From assembly GCA_033791545.1 (NCBI GenBank), contig JASJGL010000005.1, positions 1 to 20,924 on the forward strand: DNA of 20,924 nt, given 5' to 3'. This document shows positions 8,012 through 15,055 of the stretch, in pieces. The notes beneath the pieces were generated by a model that was given only the letters and a program-made list of their open reading frames with translations, did not search any database and was not told the DNA's origin. This DNA comes from Antarcticimicrobium sp033791545. Lineage in GTDB: Bacteria > Pseudomonadota > Alphaproteobacteria > Rhodobacterales > Rhodobacteraceae. The first letter of the stretch is position 1. The number at the start of each line of letters is the position of its first letter. Made by a program: the position numbers and the translations under genes.

Positions 8012-8797
8012 TTAGTGCAGGGTCGTGTTGCTTTCCGGTCCACCCGAAACCGCAGCGACATGCATGACGGCGGCCTGTGTCTTGTCGCCATCAATCAACA
8101 ATTTCGGCCCCAGAGGCAGCGCGCCCATGCCGAGCCGCCCCATCCACCGTTTGAACACCGCAGGCACGATCCCGATGACATGGGTGGCCCCTGCGTTGAC
8201 GGCTGCGCGCGCCATTTCGGTAATCAACAACATCTGGACCTGCAGCCTGCGTTCTGCTTCAACCTCGGGCGACACGAACAGCCGCGTCGCTTCCCAGATA
8301 TGATTGGCGACAGGCGCCTTCTCATACAGGACATGGGGTGGGATGCCCGCCAGCAATCCGCGCTGGGCATCGCGCAGCATATAGCTGTAGCAGCCGCACT
8401 GCGCGGTCGTCGGCAAAAGCCGAATGCCGGCAAGAACCTGTCCAAACTCATGGACCACGACCGAGCGGCTTTGCGGTGTGTCGTACTGATCGAACTCCAT
8501 CCCGTCGACATGGGGCAGTTCCCAGTGCTTGGTGTCGATGAACACGCGCTTCCGCGCCCTGAGAAACTCGGTGTACAGTTCGCCATAATTCTGTTGCGTA
8601 TGAACCGACAACACGGCCGAGCGCATGCGGTTCGGCAATTTCGCACGCGCCTGAGATTTGCTAGCCTCCCCCAGAGGTTGTGCCGGCGCGGCCTCAACCT
8701 TGGATAGCTTCCGATGGAGATTTCCCGGCTTTACAGAAACCAGTTCAGGCAGAATGCTACGCCCGAATCCCCGCTTTTCTCTCGAGTGAAAACCCAT
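8012..8797 (-). CDS. Acyl-homoserine-lactone synthase (LuxI family), orphan without adjacent luxR
   Basis: This protein is predicted to make N-acyl-homoserine lactone from S-adenosylmethionine and an acyl-ACP. All hallmark LuxI residues are present. Counted from the 8797 start they are Arg82 and Phe86 (RKRVF), Trp92, Asp103 and Asp106 (EFDQYD), Arg126 (GIRLLPT), Glu169 and Arg172 (WEATRLFV). Their spacing matches LuxI Arg24, Phe28, Trp34, Asp45 and Asp48. The frame gives 261 aa, about 57 more than usual. An in-frame ATG at 8626 would give the standard 204 aa but lacks a ribosome site, whereas 8797 has CAGG seven bases upstream; the true start is open. It is divergent from a membrane histidine kinase, with a palindrome between them. 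Acyl-chain specificity cannot be read from the sequence. An N-acyl amino acid synthase of the same fold is a less likely alternative. Confidence 0.85.
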   Translation of the reverse strand: MGFHSREKRGFGRSILPELVSVKPGNLHRKLSKVEAAPAQPLGEASKSQARAKLPNRMRSAVLSVHTQQNYGELYTEFLRARKRVFIDTKHWELPHVDGMEFDQYDTPQSRSVVVHEFGQVLAGIRLLPTTAQCGCYSYMLRDAQRGLLAGIPPHVLYEKAPVANHIWEATRLFVSPEVEAERRLQVQMLLITEMARAAVNAGATHVIGIVPAVFKRWMGRLGMGALPLGPKLLIDGDKTQAAVMHVAAVSGGPESNTTLH

Positions 8798-8876
8798 GTA
8801 TAACCTGCCGATATCTCGTGTTTTTCTGGCTTCTATCGCCTATTCCTCCAATTTCTGACACAATTGCGCCAAACTT

Positions 8877-8892
8877 CCATCAATGTTGATGG
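8877..8892. promoter_or_regulatory. Palindromic operator candidate between the AHL synthase and histidine kinase genes
   Basis: The sequence CCATCAATGTTGATGG has perfect 7-base arms around TG. It lies in the 149-base divergent intergenic region and is followed at once by TACAAT (8894-8899), a good -10 hexamer for the rightward kinase. The dyad would therefore occupy the spacer or -35 side of that promoter. It does not resemble a classical lux box. Function is inferred from symmetry and position only. Confidence 0.45.
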
Positions 8893-8946
8893 ATACAATC
8901 TATACGTGTTGCATTTTTGCATATCGGACGACCAGAGGCTGAGCAC

Positions 8947-10386
8947 ATGCCCATAAGAGACATATTTAGGCAACTGAAGGGCGACCAAAGCAACGGTGAA
9001 ACAATGCTTTGGGCGAACCGGCGTCGGCTTCGCGACTATGCGAAAGTCGGGCGACAACTCCTGTTTCAACGCATTGCGATCTATTCTGCCGCCATTTTTC
9101 TGGCCGGCGCCTACTACAACTGGAAAATCGCGCTTACTTTTTATGCACTTGTCTGGGCCGGCGAGGTCTTTGACGGTCTGGTCTTCCGGAACATTCTGGT
9201 GATGCGGCAGTGGGATCAGTCCGCCGTGCGTCACTTCATGCGCTCGATCTATTTGGGGACGGTGATCAGCGCATCGGTGATTTCTCTTTTCTGTGTCGCA
9301 GTCTCGGTCCAGCAAGGGCCGGAAACCGGGCACTTCATGCCGCTCTTCATGCTGGTTTCAGCCTCCATCTTTGCGGCTATCAACAATCATCACTTCCTGC
9401 CCGTTCTGGCGCTGCGTATCGCGATCTATGTCTCGGCCATCCTGTTCATTCCGATTCGGGATATCTGGATCGTACACCCGCCGCTCTCTTCCGAACTCTG
9501 GCTGCACCTCTTTACCGTGCTGTTTGTACTAGGCTTCATTGTCGAGCTTTCGCGCAGTTTCCTGACCGGCTACACCGCCTCGCTGCGCAGCCGCCATGAA
9601 CTGGAGATAGAACACGAACGCACCAAGGCCGCCTATCTGGCCAAAACGCAGTTCCTGTCGACGGTCAGCCACGAACTGCGCACCCCGCTCACCTCGATCA
9701 AGGGGTCTTTGGAGATCCTCCACTCCGGTGTCTTGGGACAGCCCCCGGAAAAGATGAAACGGCCGTTGGACATCGCAACCCGCAATACCCGCCGCCTGGC
9801 CGATCTGGTGAACGACCTGCTTCTGTTGCAGAAGGCCGAAGCTGGCAAGATCGACTTTCTGTTCGAGATTCGAGACCTCGGAGACCTCATCAACGAGGCG
9901 GTCGAGCGTTTCCGCCCCTTTGCGGACAGGAGAAACATCACGATTGTCACCGATGCGCCCAAAAACGCGTTCTGGGCACGGTTCGACAATATGCGCCTCG
10001 ATCAGGTGATTACCAATCTTCTGTCCAACGCGACCAAGTTCTCTGACGACGACGGCGAGGTGCGTGTTTCGCTCAAACGCCACAACGGATATGTTCGCGT
10101 GTCGGTCTCGGACGACGGCATCGGGATCGCCGACAGCGCCCGCGGCCGACTGTTCGACGCCTTTAGCCAACTGGATTCCTCGAACACGCGAAAGTTCGAG
10201 GGAACCGGTCTGGGCCTGAACATCTCCAAACGGATCATCGAAGCCCACGAGGGCGAGATCGACTTCACCAGCACGCTCGGGGTGGGCTCGACCTTTTTCG
10301 TCGACCTGCATGAGGAAGACGCCCCCACGCAAATCACCCCGCCCGAAGAGGAAATCGTCCCCGTAAAAATCAAGGCGCGGGCATAA
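8947..10386 (+). CDS. Membrane sensor histidine kinase divergent from the AHL synthase
   Basis: This is a 479-aa sensor kinase. Residues about 38-205 contain about six hydrophobic helices with very short loops, with no obvious periplasmic domain, so a membrane-soluble or cytoplasmic-side signal is plausible. A coiled linker (HELEIEHERTKAAYLAK) leads to HisKA with His242 in VSHELRTP. Then follow N-box NLLSNATKFS (357-366), DDGIGI (389-394) and EGTGLGL (418-424). The C-terminal tail is acidic then basic (PPEEEIVPVKIKARA). ATG 8947 is preceded by GAGG; a TTG ten codons earlier is the only upstream alternative. There is no PAS domain, receiver domain or neighbouring response regulator. The divergent AHL synthase suggests a role in quorum sensing, as AHL-responsive kinase or as controller of synthesis; this is inference. 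Confidence 0.9.
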   Translation: MPIRDIFRQLKGDQSNGETMLWANRRRLRDYAKVGRQLLFQRIAIYSAAIFLAGAYYNWKIALTFYALVWAGEVFDGLVFRNILVMRQWDQSAVRHFMRSIYLGTVISASVISLFCVAVSVQQGPETGHFMPLFMLVSASIFAAINNHHFLPVLALRIAIYVSAILFIPIRDIWIVHPPLSSELWLHLFTVLFVLGFIVELSRSFLTGYTASLRSRHELEIEHERTKAAYLAKTQFLSTVSHELRTPLTSIKGSLEILHSGVLGQPPEKMKRPLDIATRNTRRLADLVNDLLLLQKAEAGKIDFLFEIRDLGDLINEAVERFRPFADRRNITIVTDAPKNAFWARFDNMRLDQVITNLLSNATKFSDDDGEVRVSLKRHNGYVRVSVSDDGIGIADSARGRLFDAFSQLDSSNTRKFEGTGLGLNISKRIIEAHEGEIDFTSTLGVGSTFFVDLHEEDAPTQITPPEEEIVPVKIKARA

Positions 10387-10553
10387 GCCCCCTGTGACGG
10401 GACAGAGGCTCGCTCGCTTCTCGGCCTCTTGGCGGCAGCACGCGCCGACCAAGAAACGCAAGGGTTTGACGCGCGCGGGGAACCAGGGCGCGCAGAAATC
10501 CGGACTACAGACAGATGGGGCGAACCGAGCCACATAAGCCGATAAGCCAAGAA

Positions 10554-10591
10554 AAAAGCGGCGCTCCGGTTTTATCCGAAACGCCGCTTTT
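10554..10591. terminator. Bidirectional intrinsic terminator between the kinase gene and the tRNA-Leu fragment
   Basis: A perfect 10-bp stem, AAAAGCGGCG/CGCCGCTTTT, encloses an 18-base loop that itself can pair (CCGG...CCG). Read leftward it ends in a run of six T (10557-10552), typical of the terminator that follows a tRNA gene; read rightward it ends in four T and can serve the histidine kinase transcript. It begins three bases beyond the CCA end of the tRNA fragment. Confidence 0.8.
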
Positions 10592-10593
10592 CA

Positions 10594-10649
10594 TGGTACC
10601 CAAGGCCGGACTAGAACCGGCACGCCCGTAAAGGCGGGGGATTTTGAAT
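10594..10649 (-). pseudogene. 3' fragment of tRNA-Leu(CAA), probable integrase attachment-site scar
   Basis: Read on the minus strand, the 56 bases begin with the anticodon loop TTCAAAA (anticodon CAA). They continue through the 3' anticodon strand TCCCC, a long class-II variable arm (CGCC...GGCG), the T-arm GCCGG-TTCTAGT-CCGGC, the acceptor 3' strand CTTGGGT, discriminator A and encoded CCA. Together this is a leucine tRNA. The 5' half (acceptor, D-arm, 5' anticodon strand) is absent: sequence before the loop reads TAGAA where GGGGA is required. Position 57 in the T-loop is T instead of a purine. Breaks at the anticodon loop are a favourite crossover point of tyrosine integrases, so this looks like the duplicated tRNA end (attL/attR) of a genomic island. 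No intact tRNA-Leu and no integrase gene are in the window. Confidence 0.82.
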
Positions 10650-11030
10650 TCTACGGAAAGCCCTTTGTTCCAGATACTTAAAGAAATCGACTCCCACTCA
10701 AACATGCCTCTGTACGATGCACTGTGGGAGTCAGGATTCCGCGCTTTGGACGAGCTTTGCCCTCCTTGGCCGCGCCCCGAAGTAGATCTGTCGCGGTTGC
10801 AGCATGGAGGCCCAGGAACCAACCGGCCAGACCCACAGCCGACATTCATCACCACTGGCACGTAGCAGCGCAGATGGCAGGCAGCCGCCGTTCGCGCCAA
10901 AGTGCAGTCCCTTTTTCCGGGCCGAGGTCGGCTGAGGGCCGGTATTGATTTTGAAGGTGCTCCCGGGTGTTATGGTGCGAAATGCGCCAACTCGTGGCAA
11001 CTTATATCTCGAAATCTGGAAACGCCCCCC
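10650..11030. other. Non-coding stretch next to the tRNA scar, with a 9-bp inverted repeat
   Basis: No convincing gene was seen. Short frames exist (for example 10644-10865 on the plus strand) but have no ribosome site or known domain. The perfect inverted repeat GACTCCCAC (10689-10697) / GTGGGAGTC (10724-10732), with a 26-base spacer, lies 40-83 bases inside the presumed element end. That is where integrase or excisionase arm sites are usually found, but it could equally be a hairpin in an RNA. The last 100 bases hold the lysR-type gene's leader. Confidence 0.4.
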
Positions 11031-11918
11031 ATGGACAAGCTCTCGGTCATGCAAGCCTTCCGCCGCATTGTTGAGCGCGGCAGCTTCGCGCGGGCGGCGG
11101 AAGATCTCGGAGTATCGCCGGCGCTGCTCAGTCGTGAGGTCAAGCTGCTCGAAGAGAGCCTCGGCAGTTCGCTGCTCACGCGCACGACACGGTCCATGTC
11201 CCTCACGGAGGCCGGGCGGGTTTATTATGACGAAGCCATTGGCATCCTCGATGCCGTGACTTTGGTCGAGACCCGTATTCGCGAGGGGTCAGGCGCGGTG
11301 CGTGGCCATCTGAAGGTGAATGCCTCAAGTTCCTTCGGGCAGACGGTCATCGCCCCGATCCTCCCGGAGTTTCTCAACGCCTACCCCGATCTCAGGCTCA
11401 CGCTTTCGCTCGACGACAGGGTCGTCGACATGGTCGAGGGCGGGTTCGATGTGTCAATTCGCATCCGCGCCGCGATGCCGGACTCGGCGCTCGTGGCGCG
11501 CAAACTCGGCGCCATGCGGCAACGCATTTTCGCGTCGCCTGCCTATCTGGAACAGGCTGGCGTCCCGGTAACGCCCGAGGACATTCCCGGCCACAGGGTT
11601 GTCGGTTTCCTTCTGGCCGATCACCTCACCACATGGAACCTCCAAGGCCCCTCAAGCCCCACGGCGATCAACCTTGATCCGCGCGTGAGGGTTGGCAACA
11701 GCCTTGTGCTGCGCGATCTTCTGATCGCGGGTCAGGGCATCGGCACCTTGCCGGAGTTCATCTCCAGCGCGCCCGAGGCCCGAGGCGAGTTGGTGCATAT
11801 TCTGCCAGAGTGGGACTTGCCTGCGCCGGAGATCTTCGCCGTAACAGCGTCGCGACTGGGCATGGACGCAAAGGTAACGGCGTTTCTCGACCACCTCCGC
11901 GCGGCGCTCCAATCCTGA
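11031..11918 (+). CDS. LysR-family transcriptional regulator
   Basis: This is a 295-aa DNA-binding regulator. An N-terminal winged helix-turn-helix (residues about 1-60; FRRIVERGSFARAAEDLGVS, then SREVKLLEESLG) is followed by a periplasmic-binding-protein-like effector domain (about 90-290; GHLKVNASSSFGQ, GFDVSIRI, GIGTLPEF). These features place it in the CrgA/DsdC-like LysR group. The frame is open upstream, but MDKLSVMQAF at 11031 is the standard family start; GGAAA lies upstream. It precedes, on the same strand and 106 bases away, the wrbA-dsbA-like genes, which it probably regulates. In many alphaproteobacteria such LysR proteins control quinone- or electrophile-responsive oxidoreductases. 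The inducer is unknown. It is the first complete gene on the presumed island side of the tRNA scar. Confidence 0.93.
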   Translation: MDKLSVMQAFRRIVERGSFARAAEDLGVSPALLSREVKLLEESLGSSLLTRTTRSMSLTEAGRVYYDEAIGILDAVTLVETRIREGSGAVRGHLKVNASSSFGQTVIAPILPEFLNAYPDLRLTLSLDDRVVDMVEGGFDVSIRIRAAMPDSALVARKLGAMRQRIFASPAYLEQAGVPVTPEDIPGHRVVGFLLADHLTTWNLQGPSSPTAINLDPRVRVGNSLVLRDLLIAGQGIGTLPEFISSAPEARGELVHILPEWDLPAPEIFAVTASRLGMDAKVTAFLDHLRAALQS

Positions 11919-11955
11919 CATTCTTCAACCGGCGTAAAGATTGAAGTGACAGCGG

Positions 11956-11970
11956 GGCGGTTATTCCGCC
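11956..11970. terminator. Small GC hairpin between the lysR-type gene and wrbA
   Basis: GGCGG and CCGCC flank the loop TTATT, about 37 bases past the regulator stop codon. The short stem and missing T-run leave its function open: weak terminator or part of the wrbA control region. Confidence 0.2.
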
Positions 11971-12024
11971 GCGCTCCATCACCGATCTTCTCAGGCATCG
12001 AAACCCCAAGCCAGAGAGAGTCCC

Positions 12025-12648
12025 ATGACCCGCATTCTCGTTCTCTACTATTCCAGCTACGGCCATGTCCGCACCCTCGCGCAGGCAGAGGTCGACGGGG
12101 CCAGATCCGTGTCCGGCACCCATGTCGATCTGCGCCGCGTCCCCGAAACCGTGCCCGACGACATCCGCGCCAAGGCCGGGTTCGCCACCGATGACACAGC
12201 GGTGGCCTCGCCCGCGGACCTTGAAAACTATGACGCCATCATCTTCGGGACGCCGACTCGCTTTGGCATGATGGCCGGGCAGATGAAAACCTTTCTGGAT
12301 CAGGCCGGCGGGCTCTGGGCGCGCAACGCGCTGGTCGGCAAGGTTGCCGCGGTCTTCGCCTCCACCGGCTCGCAGCATGGCGGGCACGAGGCGACGTTGC
12401 TCTCGACCCAGATCCCGCTCCAGCACTTCGGGATGCTGATCGCGGGCATGCCCTACACTTTCGCCGGGCAAACGACGGGCGACGGGATCGTCGGCGGCGC
12501 CCCCTATGGCGCGGGCACGATCGCCGGTGCCGACGGTTCCCGCGCGCCCACCGAGACCGACCTTGCCGGTGCCCGGTTCCAAGGGGCCCATGTGGCGCGG
12601 ATCGCCGCACGGCTGGCCGGCAACAACCTGCAAGAGGAGGCCGCGTAA
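12025..12648 (+). CDS. wrbA: NAD(P)H:quinone oxidoreductase, WrbA-type flavoprotein
   Basis: This is a 207-aa cytoplasmic FMN protein that reduces quinones by two electrons, avoiding semiquinone radicals. The FMN phosphate loop YYSSYGHVRTLAQ is at residues 8-20. GTPTRFGMMAGQMKTFLDQ (about 75-93) and GSQHGGHE (about 114-121) are WrbA hallmarks, and the length fits the family (about 200). AGAGAG lies upstream of the ATG. Its TAA stop shares one base with the ATG of the next gene (TAATG), indicating translational coupling with the DsbA-like protein. It follows a LysR regulator, so induction by quinones or other electrophiles is likely. A flavodoxin-like reductase with another physiological substrate is possible. 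Confidence 0.93.
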   Translation: MTRILVLYYSSYGHVRTLAQAEVDGARSVSGTHVDLRRVPETVPDDIRAKAGFATDDTAVASPADLENYDAIIFGTPTRFGMMAGQMKTFLDQAGGLWARNALVGKVAAVFASTGSQHGGHEATLLSTQIPLQHFGMLIAGMPYTFAGQTTGDGIVGGAPYGAGTIAGADGSRAPTETDLAGARFQGAHVARIAARLAGNNLQEEAA

Positions 12649-13286
12649 TGGCCTCCCTCACCATCGACTTCTTCCACGATGTGGTCTGCTGCTGGTGCTT
12701 CAACATCTCATCGCGGTTGCGTGCCCTGTCCGGGGAATTCGACCTCGACATCCGACACCGCACCTTCGTCCTGCAGGCGAGCCGCGCGGAGATGGCCGCG
12801 CACTGGGGCACACCCGAAGACGCCCGTGAGGCCATTCTCGAGCATTGGGCCGTCTGCCGCCAGGTCAGCGACCAGCCGGAACGCGTCAATATCGACGCCA
12901 TGCGAGTGGCCCCGTTCGACTACCCCCACGGCCACACCGCCGCGCGGGGATGCAAGGCGGCGGAACGGCTCGGCGGGCAGCCCGCCCACTGGGACATGTT
13001 CGACAGGCTTCAACTGGCGCATCTCAGCGAGGCCCGCAACATCGCCGACCCCGGCACCGTGCTCGGTGTCGCCCGTGATCTGGGGTTCGAGGCGACGGCT
13101 TTTGCCGAGGTCTTCGATGACCCGGCCACATCACGCGCGGTCGAGGAGGATCGTCAGCACGCCCGCGCGCTCCAGGTCCGTTCCATCCCCACCCTCATCG
13201 TCCGCGAAACCGGCGCACGCTTCGTCAACGGGCCACGCGAGGAACTCGCTGCACAGTTGCGCGCCGCGCATCGCCTTGTCGCTTGA
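12648..13286 (+). CDS. DsbA-family (FrnE-like) thiol oxidoreductase, cytoplasmic
   Basis: This is a 212-aa thioredoxin-fold protein with the inserted helical domain of the DsbA/FrnE group. The active-site pair C14-C17 lies in VVCCWCF near the N-terminus, and the cis-proline loop RSIPTLIV is near residue 180. GCKAAERLGG and the C-terminal FVNGPREELAAQL fit FrnE-type proteins, which act on disulfides in the cytoplasm. There is no signal peptide, so an export role like that of classical DsbA is unlikely. The ATG overlaps the wrbA stop by one base. The extra Cys15 inside the CxxC is unusual but is seen in this group (CCWC). Pairing with WrbA suggests defence against thiol-reactive or quinone stress. 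2-hydroxychromene-2-carboxylate isomerase-like activity is an alternative within the same fold. Confidence 0.9.
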   Translation: MASLTIDFFHDVVCCWCFNISSRLRALSGEFDLDIRHRTFVLQASRAEMAAHWGTPEDAREAILEHWAVCRQVSDQPERVNIDAMRVAPFDYPHGHTAARGCKAAERLGGQPAHWDMFDRLQLAHLSEARNIADPGTVLGVARDLGFEATAFAEVFDDPATSRAVEEDRQHARALQVRSIPTLIVRETGARFVNGPREELAAQLRAAHRLVA

Positions 13287-13298
13287 AGGGGGACAGTC

Positions 13299-13451
13299 AT
13301 GCCCATAGCGTTCTTTCGTCCCAACGACAGGCAACGCAGACGACTGGCCGCGCGCAGCCTTCAGCGTGACCTTCCGCCTCACCTGATGCGTGACCTCGGC
13401 CTCGATCCTTGGCCAAAATGCACGCGCATATCGCTTTGCCATTTCTGGTGA
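13299..13451 (+). CDS. Small arginine-rich DUF1127-like protein
   Basis: This 50-residue ORF begins 12 bases after the dsbA-like stop, with an excellent ribosome site (AAGGGGGA, five bases before the ATG). The middle reads RQRRRLAARSLQRDLPPHLMRDLGLDPWP. The arginine-rich helix followed by LMRDLGL fits DUF1127 (YjiS-like) proteins, small basic proteins common in alphaproteobacteria and linked in some species to RNA turnover and stress adaptation. The C-terminal part (CTRISLCHFW) is not typical and may come from drift or a late frameshift. The tight spacing argues that it is translated with the upstream redox genes. Function here is unknown. Confidence 0.6.
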   Translation: MPIAFFRPNDRQRRRLAARSLQRDLPPHLMRDLGLDPWPKCTRISLCHFW

Positions 13452-13473
13452 CCAAACCAACCAAAGGTGCATC

Positions 13474-13971
13474 ATGTCCGATAAAGCCCCAATCCTTCAC
13501 CTGCTGTGCGGAAAGATCGCTGCCGGGAAATCCACTCTGGCGGCGCGTCTCACCAGTTTGCCCGGCACCGTCCTGATCTCCGAGGACGACTGGCTGAATG
13601 CGCTTTTCGCCGATGAATTGGAGTCCTTGTCAGACTACGCGCGGTGTTCCTCGAAGCTCAAACAGATCATGGGGCCCCATGTCGCGTCCTTGCTGAACGC
13701 CGGGCTCTCCGTTGTTCTGGATTTCCCGGCGAACACCGTCGCGCAACGCGATTGGATGCGCGGCATCGTCGAGAAGACACATGCCGCTCACCAGCTTCAC
13801 CTGCTGAGCGCGCCGGACGAGGTCTGCCTCGCAAGGTTGCGAGACCGAAACCGTCAAGGCGATCATCCCTTCGCGGTGACCGAGGCCCAGTTTCGGCAGT
13901 TTTCCAGTTACTTTGCAGCGCCGTCACCGGATGAGGGCTTCAATGTCGTGAGGCATGAGGACGGCTTGTGA
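13474..13971 (+). CDS. P-loop AAA-type (zeta-toxin/kinase-like) ATP-binding protein
   Basis: This is a 165-aa soluble protein starting at MSDKAPILHLLCG, with AAAGG just upstream. Walker A GKIAAGKST (about 13-21) is followed by ISEDDWLN, where an acidic pair may bind Mg2+ or substrate, then VVLDFPANT (strand-end Asp) and a lid-like basic segment LARLRDRNRQGD. The layout fits the AAA_33 / chloramphenicol-phosphotransferase- and zeta-toxin-like small kinases. The substrate cannot be named. No antitoxin-like gene is adjacent, so a toxin role is not supported. It lies 22 bases after the DUF1127-like gene and 84 bases before the exporter gene, in a same-strand cluster. Confidence 0.75.
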   Translation: MSDKAPILHLLCGKIAAGKSTLAARLTSLPGTVLISEDDWLNALFADELESLSDYARCSSKLKQIMGPHVASLLNAGLSVVLDFPANTVAQRDWMRGIVEKTHAAHQLHLLSAPDEVCLARLRDRNRQGDHPFAVTEAQFRQFSSYFAAPSPDEGFNVVRHEDGL

Positions 13972-14055
13972 CGCCGCCTGACCCGTCGATGCCGGGTCCG
14001 GGAGTTCTGCGTTTCCCTTCTCTTTTCTCCAGCCCCCCCCGAAAAGGAGGCCCTA

Positions 14056-15006
14056 ATGTCACGCACCACCGATATTCTTCTCACGGCGCTTGCCCCCGCG
14101 ATCTGGGGCAGCACCTATCTCGTCACAACCGAAGCGCTGCCCGCGGGGTATCCCGTGACCCTTGCCGCGCTTCGTGCCCTGCCAGCCGGGGTGTTGCTGC
14201 TTGCCCTGACGCGCTGCCTGCCACCGCGGGCGTGGCTCGGCCGTGTGTTTTTGCTCGGGAGCTTCAACTTCGCGCTGTTCTGGGTGCTGCTCTTCGTGGC
14301 GGCCTACCGGCTTCCCGGCGGGGTCGCCGCAACGCTTGGGGCATTGCAGGCGATGATTGTCATCGTCATGGCGCGGGGCTGGCTCGGAACACCGATCCGT
14401 GCAGGCGCCGTTGCCGCTGCGGCGGTGGGCGTCCTCGGTGTGGCGCTCCTGCTCATCGGCCCGGAGGCTGAACTCGACTTCATCGGCATCGCTGCAGGCC
14501 TTGGCGGCGCGGCCTCCATGGCGGCGGGCACCGTGTTCAGCCGGAAGTGGCAACCGCCTGTTTCGGCCCTAAGCTTCACGGCCTGGCAGTTGACGGCGGG
14601 CGGCCTGATCCTGTTGCCGATCGCCCTGATCGTTGAACCGCCCTTGCCGCCCCTTTCTGCCACCAACCTTGTCGGGCTCGGGTGGCTTGGCCTTTTCGGC
14701 GCGGCTACAACCTACGCGATCTGGTTTCGAGGTGTGGCGCGACTTGAGCCGGGCGCGGTCTCCATGCTCGGCATGATGAGCCCGGTGACGGCAGTGCTCC
14801 TTGGCTGGCTTTGGCTCGGGCAATCCCTGTCGCCGGTGCAGCTCTTGGGGGCAGGAATCGTCCTCGGTTCGGTCTGGGCCGGACAGCGTGCGAACCGGCC
14901 GAGGGTGTCAGCCTCCGTTGATCTGGCCGTGGGTTCGACAAGGAACCATAGGCTGACGTTTGCGCGGGCGGGCAGACTGCGGTCAGTCGCCAACTCAAAC
15001 GAATGA
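14056..15006 (+). CDS. EamA-family (DMT superfamily) metabolite exporter
   Basis: This is a 316-aa membrane protein with ten hydrophobic helices in two EamA repeats. The N-terminal LLTALAPAIWGSTYLVTTEALP and following RALPAG are characteristic of the PecM/YedA-like group. The second repeat ends at about residue 280 (GAGIVLGSVWAGQR). A 35-residue polar tail follows, with no family counterpart. A strong AAGGAGG precedes the ATG. Such proteins export amino acids, pigments or small toxic metabolites; the substrate is unknown. The position in a redox/electrophile-stress cluster suggests export of a harmful compound or its conjugate, which is inference. The gene for the DUF4386 membrane protein follows 49 bases later. 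Confidence 0.9.
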   Translation: MSRTTDILLTALAPAIWGSTYLVTTEALPAGYPVTLAALRALPAGVLLLALTRCLPPRAWLGRVFLLGSFNFALFWVLLFVAAYRLPGGVAATLGALQAMIVIVMARGWLGTPIRAGAVAAAAVGVLGVALLLIGPEAELDFIGIAAGLGGAASMAAGTVFSRKWQPPVSALSFTAWQLTAGGLILLPIALIVEPPLPPLSATNLVGLGWLGLFGAATTYAIWFRGVARLEPGAVSMLGMMSPVTAVLLGWLWLGQSLSPVQLLGAGIVLGSVWAGQRANRPRVSASVDLAVGSTRNHRLTFARAGRLRSVANSNE

Positions 15007-15055
15007 GCTCAAGAAGGAGATCATCCCACCATACCGCCCGAAAGGAGGCCGCGCC

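Noticed and set aside
9529..10533. 334-aa minus-strand frame opposite the second histidine kinase
   Set aside because: Antisense shadow; kinase motifs on the plus strand are complete.
10594..10649. Functional tRNA gene
   Set aside because: No acceptor 5' strand, D-arm or 5' anticodon strand can be found upstream on the minus strand, even allowing for an intron-like gap in the next 150 bases.
10644..10865. 73-aa plus-strand ORF starting in the tRNA fragment
   Set aside because: TTG start without ribosome site; begins inside tRNA sequence and has no recognisable domain. The middle is mildly protein-like, so it could be a remnant.
10505..10900. 131-aa minus-strand ORF covering the tRNA fragment
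   Set aside because: The segment is explained by a terminator and tRNA sequence; such read-through peptides over tRNA ends are a common false call.
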